Below are positions 45,323-53,841 of a stretch of DNA of 64,000 nucleotides, piece after piece. This DNA is from JACDAN01 sp963842235 (GTDB lineage Bacteria; Actinomycetota; Thermoleophilia; Gaiellales; Gaiellaceae): assembly GCA_963842235.1 (NCBI GenBank), contig CAWJFT010000001.1, positions 1,364,001 through 1,428,000 of the forward strand, read 5' to 3'. Positions within the stretch are counted from its first letter, which is position 1; each line of letters opens with the position of its first letter. Position numbers and translations under genes: made by a program. The notes below the pieces were generated by a model, which was not told the DNA's origin, did no database searches, and saw only the letters and a program-made list of their open reading frames with translations.

Positions 45323-45699
45323 ATGTTGACGACGCCTCGGCAGACCTGACCGCCGCGGGCGGCGGTCGCCTTGGCGACGATCCGGTCGGAGCCGGCGGGG
45401 TTGCGGATCCGCCGCTCGACAGTGAAGGAGCCGCTCGGCGGCCGAGTCGTCCTCGCGCCGCGAAAGACCGTTGCGCCGTCCCGCGTGATGACGACGTTCC
45501 AGCGGCGGCCGGCAATGTTCTGATCGACTTCGAACTCGGTCTCGATCAAGCCGTCGTCGAGTTTCGCCTTCAGCTTCCAGCTGGCCGAGCCCGAGCACTT
45601 GCCCTGTCTGATCACGCCTGGGCTCGCTTTGGCCGGCGCGAGGGCCGGCACCGCGATCGCAACTGCCACGAGCCCGATGAGTATGGACAACGTACGCAT
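45319..45699 (-). CDS. Small secreted protein
   Basis: A 126-residue protein with a signal peptide (MRTLSILIGLVAVAIAVPALAP, processing near AKA-S at residue 25). The mature part is about 100 residues, beta-rich, with two cysteines (in 'GKCSGSASWKL' and 'GQVCRGVV') that may form a disulfide. 'FEVDQNIAGRRWNVVITRDG' is the most conserved-looking portion. No function assigned. Confidence 0.72.
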   Translation of the reverse strand: MRTLSILIGLVAVAIAVPALAPAKASPGVIRQGKCSGSASWKLKAKLDDGLIETEFEVDQNIAGRRWNVVITRDGATVFRGARTTRPPSGSFTVERRIRNPAGSDRIVAKATAARGGQVCRGVVNI

Positions 45700-45819
45700 G
45701 CAAATCCCCCTTGGATTGACTGCGTCCCCAACGTACGCACCGCCGATTCAGGGGCGGGCTAGCGCTTGGTTAAACCTTGTCCAAGCCCATACGGGCCCAC
45801 TCGGGGGACCGGATCGGAT

Positions 45820-46239
45820 CTAGGTGAACTGCGCGAACATCCAGCGGTGGCCTTCGAGGTCCTCGGCGCGGTACTGACGCTGGCCGACGCCGGGGTTGTC
45901 CTCGAGCTCGGTGAGGATCGTGGCGCCGGCGGCACGCGCGCGCTCGTAGTGTGCCTCGATGTCGTCGACCTGGACCATCACGCCGTCGACGACGTACGGC
46001 GTCTCCAGCATGCGCCGCGCGGCCTCGCACGTCTCCGCGAGCCTCCTCGGGCCCCGGTAGTCGGGCCCTGGGTTTCCCAGGTACACGGTTCCGTCGCCGA
46101 GCTTCAGGGTGACGTGCGTGACCGTCCGTTCGTCCTCGTACCGTTCGATCTCCTCGAAGCCGAAGGCCTCGACGATCCAATCCGCGGCGCGACCCGCGTC
46201 CTCGTACGAAAGCATGGGGACGACGCGCTGCTCGCTCAT
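45820..46239 (-). CDS. VOC-family protein (PhnB-like)
   Basis: A 139-residue VOC protein ('VPMLSYEDAGRAADWIVEAFG' start, and 'VQVDDIEAHYERARAAGATI' in the second half, ending 'DLEGHRWMFAQF'). This group includes resistance-type proteins that sequester drugs, as well as glyoxalases. It is the last gene of the cyclase operon, and its ATG overlaps the stop of the MFS transporter gene (ATGA). The drug-binding role is an inference from the neighbours only. Confidence 0.82.
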   Translation of the reverse strand: MSEQRVVPMLSYEDAGRAADWIVEAFGFEEIERYEDERTVTHVTLKLGDGTVYLGNPGPDYRGPRRLAETCEAARRMLETPYVVDGVMVQVDDIEAHYERARAAGATILTELEDNPGVGQRQYRAEDLEGHRWMFAQFT

Positions 46240-47912
46240 TTCGGCCTCGCGAGCGGCTCCAACGACTCGTCCGCCCCCAATCGCTCGCGCACGACTTCCT
46301 CGCCGGCCGCCAGCACCGCCGGGTGACCAGTAACGACGGCGAGGAAGTCGCTGCGCCGGATCGTGCAGAGCTCCATGTCGTCGCGGGCCGTCACGGTCGC
46401 CGTCCGCGGCACGTCGCGGAGCAGCGCGATCTCGCCGAACCAGTCACCTGGCCCCTGGACTCTCATGTGCTCCCCGCGCTTCGTCACCTCAGCGTGGCCG
46501 TCGACGATGATGAAGAAGTCCTCAGCCGCCTCTCCTTCCGAGACGATTGTCGCTCCCGCCGGCACCGAGCGCGAGCCGAGCCGTGAGGCGAGGTGCTCCT
46601 TGGCGGCAACCGAGAGCGCCTCGAACAGGGGGACCTTGCTCAGCACCGCGAGCTCCCGCGTCGGCGCGACAGCGACCTCGTCGATCGCGATCAGCCGGCG
46701 CCACACGAGCAGCGTCACGGCCACCAGAAAGCACCCGGTCGCTACGAGCGCGCCGCGAACGCCGAGGGCGGCGACGAGCGCCGGCGCGGCGATCGAGCCC
46801 ACGCCGAGACCGACGACTGCGACCGCGAACACGACTCCGAAGACCCGCGCAAGCAGCTCGTCGGGAACCATGCGCTGAAGAAGTGTGTAGAGGGCGACAT
46901 CCTCGATGCTGTTTCCGAATCCGACGACGGCGAGCAAGACGAGCGCCGCGGCCGGATTCGTCCAGACCGCGAGCAAGGCAACAGGAAGCCCCCACAGGAT
47001 GAGCCCGACGCCGAAGGGGACCGCGAGGCGACGCCCCGCGAGTGCGGGAGAGACGACCGCCCCGACAAGGCCGCCTGCGCCGATCGCGGCGCTCAGATAG
47101 CCGACCCAGGCGCTGCCCACGTCGAGGAGGCGGAACGTGAGGACCACGATGAGCACGTTGAGCGCACCGCGGACGACGGTTTGCGCACCGACGAGCGCCA
47201 CGATGAGCCGTGGGTTCGGCTGGGTTGCGGCGAGCCGCACTCCTGCGACGAGCGCACGCCCCGCGCTTTCCGCGTCCGCCGGTTTCGGAGCTGCGAGCGC
47301 TCTCTCGAGCCGGACCTGCGCGAGAAGGATCATGGCCAGCAGGTATGCGCCGGCGCCAAAGGCGAATGCGACGCCTGCGCTGGCGCTCGCAACGAGGACG
47401 CCGCCGATCACCGGCCCGATCAGCATCCCGAAGCTCTCGAGGGCCATGGACACGCCATTTGCAGCCACGAGCTCTCGGGGCGTCGTGGCGAGCGAAGGCA
47501 CGAGAGCGCCGAGCACCGGCCGGAACAACGTCGAGACGGCCGCATGGAAAGCGGCAAGCGCGTAGATCAGCGCCTCGATCGGGCCGAGGTAGAACGCGAC
47601 TGCCGAAGCGGCGAGCGCGATCGCGCTCGCAAGCGCAACGAGGAGGAGCACTCGCTCGCGGCTGTACCGGTCGCCGAGCAAGGCGGAGAACGGCGTCAGC
47701 ACGGCGGCGGGGACCATGCGAATGAGCCCGACGAGGCCGACAGCCAGCGGGCCACCCGCCTCGTAGGCGAAGACGCCCAGGGCGACGAGGTAGGCGGTCT
47801 CGCTCGCAGTTGAGCTCGCGTAGGCGATCTCGACACGGCGAAGCCGCTTGTTCCGCGAGACCGCGGAGAACGCCGAGCCGAGCTCGCTCAGCCGCCGACC
47901 CAAGCCGCTCAT
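46236..47912 (-). CDS. MFS transporter with C-terminal cyclic nucleotide-binding domain
   Basis: A 558-residue membrane protein. Residues 30-420 contain twelve predicted helices of an MFS drug/exporter-type transporter (for example 'LVGLIRMVPAAVLTPFSALLGDRYSRERVL' with the loop 2-3 motif DRYSRERVL). Residues 430-545 are a Crp-type domain: 'FEALSVAAKEHLASRLG', 'DFFIIVDGHAEVTKRGEHM' and a complete cassette 'GPGDWFGEIALLRDVPRTATV'. The phosphate-binding Glu and Arg are present, so binding of cAMP or cGMP is likely. It overlaps both neighbours by four bases. Confidence 0.9.
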   Translation of the reverse strand: MSGLGRRLSELGSAFSAVSRNKRLRRVEIAYASSTASETAYLVALGVFAYEAGGPLAVGLVGLIRMVPAAVLTPFSALLGDRYSRERVLLLVALASAIALAASAVAFYLGPIEALIYALAAFHAAVSTLFRPVLGALVPSLATTPRELVAANGVSMALESFGMLIGPVIGGVLVASASAGVAFAFGAGAYLLAMILLAQVRLERALAAPKPADAESAGRALVAGVRLAATQPNPRLIVALVGAQTVVRGALNVLIVVLTFRLLDVGSAWVGYLSAAIGAGGLVGAVVSPALAGRRLAVPFGVGLILWGLPVALLAVWTNPAAALVLLAVVGFGNSIEDVALYTLLQRMVPDELLARVFGVVFAVAVVGLGVGSIAAPALVAALGVRGALVATGCFLVAVTLLVWRRLIAIDEVAVAPTRELAVLSKVPLFEALSVAAKEHLASRLGSRSVPAGATIVSEGEAAEDFFIIVDGHAEVTKRGEHMRVQGPGDWFGEIALLRDVPRTATVTARDDMELCTIRRSDFLAVVTGHPAVLAAGEEVVRERLGADESLEPLARPK

Positions 47913-48748
47913 AGGGCAATCAGTGCGTCGAGGCGGCGGATGATCTCGCCGCGATCGACCGGCTCCACAAGGCCGAATTGCTTCACCACGTCCTCTTCCA
48001 GCTCACCGAAGAGCAGCGCCTTGGCACGAAGCGCGCGCGCGATGTCTGCGGCGTCGTAGCGAGCGAACGTCGGCCGCAGCGCTTTCACCGTCGCCTCACC
48101 GGCCCAGCGCTCGAAGAATCGGTAGCCGTGCCACGTGTCCTCGTCCTGGGCCCGCCACCGCACGAGCTCGACGAGCCGTTGGGTCAGGTAGCCGTCGCAG
48201 ACCTGCTTCGCCACGAGCAGCTCTCCGCGGCGCAGCTTCTTGGCGCCCCAGAGGACGTGGTACCAGAAGTCGTTCGACAGGTGCTCGAGCGCTGCCTGGT
48301 CCGGCGGCGAGGTCGGCGCGGCGCCTGCGGGCTCGGTCAGAGCCAGGCCGAGGTCGTCGTAGACGACGGAGAAGCCACGGCCGAGCACGGCCTGGGCTTC
48401 CGCCGGCGGCGCCTTCGCGGCGGCGGCGGGCAGCACCGAGAAGTCGACCTCCAGTCCGTCGTGAAAGAGCACGCGTCGCTCTTCGAAACCCGCGACCGCT
48501 GTCGGCTCGAGAAGCATCAGCAGCGGCTCGCCGAACGAGCGCACCCAGGCTCCGTCACGCAGGTAGCGCTTCGGATCGTCGACGAAGAGCGCCAGATCGA
48601 CGTCCGAAAAGTCGACCGCCGGCGTGTCGGCCCGAGCCTGGGAACCGACGAGGAGCACGGCGTGGACATCCGCTTGGGCATCCGCCCAGGCAGCCACCTC
48701 GTCGATGAACGAGGTGACCCGTGCCTGGTTCGCCGCCGGCCCGCTCAG
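47909..48748 (-). CDS. Aminoglycoside 6-adenylyltransferase-like nucleotidyltransferase
   Basis: A 279-residue protein of the AadE/ANT(6) family. The nucleotidyltransferase motif is 'VGSQARADTPAVDFSDVDLALF' (in two parts: GSQAR and the DVD metal-binding pair), then 'FGEPLLMLLEP', 'FHDGLEVDFSVLP' and the C-terminal helical domain 'FWYHVLWGAKKLRRGELLVAK'. In known members the enzyme adenylylates streptomycin. The helical N-terminus has no ATG/GTG/TTG; the CTG at 48748 gives a CTGA overlap with the upstream stop. The true substrate is unknown. Confidence 0.82.
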   Translation of the reverse strand: MSGPAANQARVTSFIDEVAAWADAQADVHAVLLVGSQARADTPAVDFSDVDLALFVDDPKRYLRDGAWVRSFGEPLLMLLEPTAVAGFEERRVLFHDGLEVDFSVLPAAAAKAPPAEAQAVLGRGFSVVYDDLGLALTEPAGAAPTSPPDQAALEHLSNDFWYHVLWGAKKLRRGELLVAKQVCDGYLTQRLVELVRWRAQDEDTWHGYRFFERWAGEATVKALRPTFARYDAADIARALRAKALLFGELEEDVVKQFGLVEPVDRGEIIRRLDALIAL

Positions 48749-50119
48749 GAGTCGCCCACGCCCTTGACCGCGAAGACGCTCCAACGACCGGGAACGCCTC
48801 TCAGCTCGTGCTCCCCGCGTTCGGCGAACGCGACGCTGGAGCCGACGACCAGATCCTTGACGGTGTTCGAGACGAGCACTTCGCCTGGTTCGGCGAGACC
48901 CGAGATCCGAGCCGCGATGTGCACGGCGATCCCGGCGAGCTTGCCGTCCACGACCTCGCACTCGCCGGTGTGGAGCGCGGCGCGGATCGACAGGCCGAGC
49001 GCGGTCACGGATTCCGCGATCGCGTAGGCGCAGCGGATTCCTCGCGCCGGCCCGTCGAACGACGCCACGAACCCATCTCCGGCGGTGTCGATCTCGTTCC
49101 CACGAAACCGCTCGAGCTGGCGCCTGACGAGCGCGTTGTGGCGCTCCACCAGATCGCGCCAGCGTCTGTCACCCAGCCGCGCGGCGACCGCCGTGGACTC
49201 GACGATGTCGGTGAAGAGGATCGTCGCGAGAACGCGGTCAGGCTCCGGCGCGTGGCGCACGCCGGTCAGGAACTCCTCGACCTCGCCGAGGACGTGAATC
49301 CGTGTCGCCGACCCAGGGCAGATGGTCTGCGCCGGGGAGCTCGACGAGACGGGCGTCCGGAATGTGCTCCGCCATCGAGTGCGCCTCTTCGCCTGGAGTG
49401 ATCAGATCCTGCCCGGCATCACGCCAGGCCGCTGCGCCGTGGCCGAATCGGGCGTCTCGGCGAAACAGCACGAGCGTCGGGACGCGAATCGTCGGCAGCA
49501 CGTCGCGGACGTCGATCTGGCTGTTCATCCGCAGCAGTGCGATCGCCGCGCCGGGGCTTGCGGCGTGGCGCATGAACGTGCGCCACCGCCGGCGGTAGTC
49601 CTCGTCCTTGGCCGCGCTCGGGGCCGGAACGGCGGGGTCGATGGAGTCGGGCCAATCGCGCTCCAGTGTCGCCAGGCGACCGTCGAGCTCTTCCTCCGTC
49701 AGCAGGCCGGCGCCTGTGCGGGCGAAGGCGCCGTAGAGGACGAGCGCCGCCGTCCGCTCCGGATAGGTCGCGGCGAAGAGCGCGCTCAGCGCTCCCCCTT
49801 CGGAGACGCCCATGAGTGCGGCGCGCTCCGAGCCGGCAGCGTCCATCACGGCGCGAACGTCGTCCATTCGCTCCTCGAGGATCGGAACCTCCGTGGCCGG
49901 CACGCGGTCGGAGAGCCCGGTTCCGCGCTTGTCGAAGACGATCAGCCGCGAGAACGACGCCAGCCGGCGACGGAACGCGGCTTCCGAGGGATCGTCCCAG
50001 GAGAGCTCGACATGCGTGATCCAGCCGGGAACGAAGACCAGATCGACCGGTCCTCCGCCGATCACCTGGTAGGCGATGTGGACATCGCCGCTCTTCGCAT
50101 ACTTGGTCTCCGGGGTCAT
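48745..50119 (-). CDS. Alpha/beta hydrolase fused to adenylate/guanylate cyclase (one-base frameshift)
   Basis: After removal of one extra base near 49303-49306 this is a 457-residue protein. Residues 1-270 are an alpha/beta hydrolase with a nucleophile elbow 'LMGVSEGGALSALFA' (GVSEGG), acid and 'GADHLPWVGD' His. Residues 285-457 are a class III cyclase catalytic domain: 'ATILFTDIVEST' (first metal Asp), 'GNEIDTAGDGFVASFDGP' (second metal Asp) and 'SIRAALHTGECEVVDGKLAGIAVHIAARI'. Such hydrolase-cyclase fusions occur in actinobacteria and are thought to make cAMP in response to a small molecule. It is the first gene of a four-gene unit; the divergent cupin gene starts 42 bases away. Confidence 0.87.
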
Positions 50120-50160
50120 GAGCTCTTGCAGGCGGTCAGTTGCTGGGGCAGGCTACGCCG

Positions 50161-50703
50161 ATGGTTCCCGAGGCACGGCTCGAAGCTACTGAACACGGCT
50201 TCGTCCCGAAAGGTGAGGGCTGGTTCGTCCTCAATGCGCGGGATGCGCGGTGGCGGCCCGGCCGCGGGCGAGGCGCCTACTGCCTCTTCGAGGGCGAACC
50301 GGAGTTTCCGCAGGTCGGGATCCATCTGGTTTCCCTCGCGCCGGGAGAGCCGATGTCCGTGTACCACTGGGAGGCCGACCAGGAGGATTTCCTCGTGCTC
50401 GCCGGAGAGGCGCTGCTGATCGTCGAAGGCGAGGAGCGCCCGCTCCGTCAGTGGGATTTCGTGCACTGCCCGGCGGGGACGAGGCACACGATCATCGGCG
50501 CGGGAGACGCACCAAGCCTGTTCGTTGCAGTGGGCGCACGCGATCAGTCGACGGGACCGGATTGGGGCGCTTACACGGTCGACGAGGCGGCGATCCGCCA
50601 CGGAGCCGGCGTCGAGCAGGAGACGACCGAAGCCGAGAAGGCGTACGCCCCCTTTGGCCCGCGCGAACCAAGCCGATACCGCGAGGGCTGGGTTCCTGAG
50701 TGA
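50161..50703 (+). CDS. Cupin-domain protein
   Basis: A 180-residue single-domain cupin. Motif 1 reads 'SVYHWEADQEDFLVLAGEALLIVEGE' (in part; His, Glu and the G-x5-H-x2-E like spacing), motif 2 'DFVHCPAGTRHTIIGAGDAP'. It likely binds a metal; substrate unknown. A TTG seven codons upstream could extend it. Divergent from the hydrolase-cyclase gene. Confidence 0.82.
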   Translation: MVPEARLEATEHGFVPKGEGWFVLNARDARWRPGRGRGAYCLFEGEPEFPQVGIHLVSLAPGEPMSVYHWEADQEDFLVLAGEALLIVEGEERPLRQWDFVHCPAGTRHTIIGAGDAPSLFVAVGARDQSTGPDWGAYTVDEAAIRHGAGVEQETTEAEKAYAPFGPREPSRYREGWVPE

Positions 50704-50760
50704 TCCTCGCCTCCGCGGCGAACACAGTTTCGTTACAGGCCGGCTCTACCGTTTGGGCGT

Positions 50761-51792
50761 ATGCGAGGGCTCGTCGCCGTACTCGCCATCGCCCTGCTTG
50801 TCCCGTTCGCCGGCGGCAGTGAGGCCGCGCGCCCGCCCGTCCCTCGAGGGGAGATCTTCGTCGTCGGCGCCGACGGCCGTGGCCTGCAGAACTTGACGCG
50901 CACCGAGGCGATCGAATCCGAGATCGCCCTGTCGCCGGACGGGCGTCGAATCGCCTACGTCCGCAGTGAGGGGATCCGCTCCCAGATCTGGGTCATGAAC
51001 GTCGACGGGAGCGGCCAACGAAGGCTGACCAGTGGCGGCGACGGGGAGTTCTGGCCTCAGTGGTCGCCCGACGGCCGGCGGCTCGCCTACATGGTGTGGG
51101 ACGACTCCGCTTGCACTCCGGTGTCGGGGTCCGGCTGCGCCGTCCCCGACGTCTGGACCGTCGACGCGGACGGGTCGGGGCAACGGAAGGTCCTCGACAA
51201 CGCATTCCAGCCGCGTTGGTCGCCCGACGGTTCGAACCTCCTCTTCCAGCGGTACGACGCGAATCCCGATCGCGCCACGCTGGGCGTCTACGTCGCAAGG
51301 AGCGACGGCACCAGTGTGAGAAAGCTCGTTCGAGCGGCGCTCTGGTGGTCCGAGCGAGCCCCTCCGGCGTGGTCGCCCACCGGGCGGACGATCCTCTACG
51401 GAGCCGGGATGGGCGCTGTCCGCCTCCACCTTCTCAACGTCGGCGGCCGCAGAGCACGATTCCTCGCCGTCGGCTCGTCGCCGGCGTGGTCGCACGACGG
51501 CAGCCGGATCGCCTTCACGCGCAGGAGCGGCATCTGGGTCATCCCCTCGCGCGGCGGCCGGCCACGCCGAATCGCAGCCGCGTCGACGCGGCACACCGTT
51601 CCGTTTCCGGCGTGGTCGCCCGCCGGAAAGCAGCTCGCGTACAACTCCGGCAACCAGCTGTATGTCGCCCGCGTGGACGGGCGCTCGACGAATCTCGTCG
51701 CGCAGGGTGCCGCCTGTACGTGCCACGGCTGTTGCCGAGTCTCACCGCCGGTCTGGTCTCGCAACGGCCGGCGTCTTTATTACTCGAGCTGA
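50761..51792 (+). CDS. Secreted TolB-like beta-propeller protein
   Basis: A 343-residue exported protein. A signal peptide (to SEAA, about residue 22) is followed by six or so PD40/WD40-like repeats of the form 'W-S-P-D-G-R-R-L-A-Y' (for example 'PQWSPDGRRLAYMVW' and 'PAWSPTGRTILYG'). It resembles TolB in the propeller but lacks the N-terminal TolB domain, so Tol-Pal function is unlikely. A second protein of this type lies at 53842. Confidence 0.85.
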   Translation: MRGLVAVLAIALLVPFAGGSEAARPPVPRGEIFVVGADGRGLQNLTRTEAIESEIALSPDGRRIAYVRSEGIRSQIWVMNVDGSGQRRLTSGGDGEFWPQWSPDGRRLAYMVWDDSACTPVSGSGCAVPDVWTVDADGSGQRKVLDNAFQPRWSPDGSNLLFQRYDANPDRATLGVYVARSDGTSVRKLVRAALWWSERAPPAWSPTGRTILYGAGMGAVRLHLLNVGGRRARFLAVGSSPAWSHDGSRIAFTRRSGIWVIPSRGGRPRRIAAASTRHTVPFPAWSPAGKQLAYNSGNQLYVARVDGRSTNLVAQGAACTCHGCCRVSPPVWSRNGRRLYYSS

Positions 51793-51986
51793 GATCACCT
51801 TCAGGCGCGTTCCGATCCGGATACGGACCAAATGCGCATCGCTGGGGGCTGCTTGCCGCCGGCGAGCCGCCCGATAGAATCTGGTTCTCCAGCCACAGGG
51901 AAGAGGCGTTCTCGGATCTGCGCTATGTCGCACGTCCAGCCGCCAACGACGGAGAGTGGCGCAACACTTCCCGGAGGAGGTATCGC

Positions 51987-52409
51987 ATGGCTGCATCGGA
52001 CGAACTGACCAAGCTGGCCGCTCGGGCCAAGGAGGCGGAGGATCGCGCGGCAGCAGCGCAGGGGAAGGCCAAGGCCGACCTCCAAGCGGACGTCGAGGCA
52101 GCGCGAGCGTCTGCTCAGGCCCAGGCTCAGAAGCTGCGCGAATCGGCCGACGCGAGCAAGAACAGGCTCTCAGTCTGGTGGAACGACTTGCAGCGCTCGT
52201 GGAACGAGCACGTCGCAAAGATTCGCGAAGACGTCGATAGCAGGAGGGCTGAGCACGACGTGGATCGAGCCCAGAGGAAGGCCGAGAACGCGGAGGACGA
52301 CGCGGCATTTGCGGTTTCGTTCGCGTACGCCGCGATCGAGGAGGCCGAGTACGCAGTGCTCGACGCTTCCCTGGCAAAGCTGGAGGCGGACGAGCTGTCG
52401 GCGGCCTGA
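51987..52409 (+). CDS. Coiled-coil protein of unknown function
   Basis: A 140-residue protein, almost entirely helical and rich in Ala, Glu, Lys. Heptad-like repeats run from residue 5 to 60 and 70-100. A central 'NRLSVWWNDLQRSWNEHVAKIREDV' forms a Trp-rich amphipathic segment. GGAGGAGG lies seven bases before the ATG. It is followed by a strong hairpin. No known domain. Confidence 0.7.
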   Translation: MAASDELTKLAARAKEAEDRAAAAQGKAKADLQADVEAARASAQAQAQKLRESADASKNRLSVWWNDLQRSWNEHVAKIREDVDSRRAEHDVDRAQRKAENAEDDAAFAVSFAYAAIEEAEYAVLDASLAKLEADELSAA

Positions 52410-52423
52410 GTCAGGAGACCGGG

Positions 52424-52450
52424 GGCTGAGAGACCGCCGGTGTCTCAGCC
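52424..52450 (+). terminator. Hairpin after the coiled-coil gene
   Basis: GGCTGAGA / TCTCAGCC arms with additional ACC/GGT pairing inside give an 11-12 bp stem, 15 bases after the stop. No T-run. Confidence 0.7.
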
Positions 52451-52692
52451 AAACCGGACGAGAACGCGGCGCTAATGATCGAGCCAACCTAGGCCTTGGG
52501 CTCGCCGGCGGTGGCCACGTGTAGCACGATGATTGTTAGGGCGGGCGGTCGTTGCGGGGTTTTCCGCACGGGAATGGTGTCCGCTCCGATTCCACCGAGC
52601 GCTGGGTCCGCGAGCGCCGGCCGGTGCGGCCGAATCGATCGGTCGACACGCGCGGTGGACCACGAATTCCTTCGGAAGGGGGCAGTCTGACC

Positions 52693-53130
52693 ATGGAGCA
52701 ATCGCTCCGTCTCCAACGCGTATCACACGTCTCGCTAGAGCCGAATCCCGCGCTCGTCGAGCACGCTAAACAGCGGGCGGAGAGCGTGCAGAACCGAATC
52801 GCGGATCAGATCACGGGATTCGCCGGATCAATGTGGTTCGTCTAGATCCACATTGTTTGGTTCGCCTGCTGGATCGGGTTCGGGGTCGAGGGGTACCCGT
52901 ACGGCCTCCTAACAATGATCGTCTCTCTCGAGGCAATCTTCCTCTCGACCTTCGTGATGATCAGCCAGAACAGGGCCGACGCCAAGCGTCAAGTGGTTGC
53001 CGACCAGCAATGGCAGACCGTCAAGGAAGAGGACAAACAGAACCAAGAGCTGCTCAACCTCTCCAACCAGATACTCGAACTAACGAAGGCGATCCACGAC
53101 TCCACGAGCTCGCGGTCAGACGGCGTTTAG
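52693..53130 (+). pseudogene. DUF1003-family membrane protein interrupted by an amber stop
   Basis: Read through the TAG at 52843-52845, the frame gives 145 residues with the pattern of DUF1003 proteins: 'FAGSMWFV-*-IHIVWFACWIGFG', then 'PYGLLTMIVSLEAIFLSTFVMISQNRADA' (in parts) and a C-terminal coiled coil. Relatives carry Trp where the TAG stands (VWIH), so a single G-to-A change would explain it. The downstream part remains in frame and intact. A real nonsense mutation, stop-codon read-through or a sequencing error cannot be told apart from one sequence. Confidence 0.75.
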
Positions 53131-53240
53131 CGGCTTCGCTACCTCTGATAGAGGAGTTTCGGGCGAACAGGGGTGATCCCCGACAGAGGGACGCCGCGCG
53201 GCTGACGCGATCGCGGGGACGCCTCCCGCGTGACGAGGAT

Positions 53241-53456
53241 TCATTCGTCTCGCAGCTTGATGCTTTCCACGTAGAGCACGTTCGCGAGGTTCACCCAGAT
53301 CGGCAGGCCGTCGTCCCTCGTGAGCTGCGAGATCCTGCCCGACAGTTCCACGGCGGGTGCATTCTGCTCGACGTCCACCGTCAGGAGCTCGTCCTTCGTG
53401 CTCCCCACGAACACAATCCGCGCTCCTCTCTCAGGTGGTGGGGCAGGCAATGTCAT
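53241..53456 (-). CDS. Small protein of unknown function
   Basis: A 71-residue beta-rich protein ('RIVFVGSTKDELLTVDVEQ', 'LPIWVNLANVLYVESI'). A GGAGG ribosome binding site precedes the ATG. The fold looks like a small single domain of the type that binds nucleic acid or peptide, but nothing specific is recognised. Confidence 0.65.
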   Translation of the reverse strand: MTLPAPPPERGARIVFVGSTKDELLTVDVEQNAPAVELSGRISQLTRDDGLPIWVNLANVLYVESIKLRDE

Positions 53457-53841
53457 TTCAGCCTCCTGGCTCGGGTCGCGCGAGTCTAGAGGGGGCAACC
53501 CGAGCCGTCGCCGGTTTCGCGAACGCCCAGCGTTTCGACCTGTCCCGTTTGCGTCCCGTTTGGGTCTGTTGCTTTTCCTCTGGCAACCGATAAGTAGTTG
53601 AGTCGATGCACCCACCCCCAAACTGGATTCGACCTCGGCGCGGGGTTCCGAAATCGGCGACGACCTGAAGCTTCCAGGGAACTTCCCGACCCCGGGTCGC
53701 CGAGCTGCTGGGCGCTGAGCCGGGCGGGTCCTCCCCGGGCCCCAGCGGTTCGGCCGCCCGGAGAAGTCCATGCCGAGCATCCCCCGCAATCCCTTACCGG
53801 CCATGCCCGGAATCCTCATACGCCACGGCTACGGTCCGGAC
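53457..53841. other. Intergenic region without recognised genes
   Basis: About 385 bases between the small gene and the TolB-like gene. A perfect 9-bp inverted repeat (GGCTCGGGT / ACCCGAGCC, 53468-53476 and 53498-53506) with a 21-base loop is present. A repeated GTCCCGTTTG phrase (53538-53560 region) is the only other feature. No coding signal was convincing. Confidence 0.5.

Noticed and set aside
46236..47912. Treating the cNMP domain as a separate gene
   Set aside because: The frame is continuous across both domains and the same fusion is a known actinobacterial arrangement.
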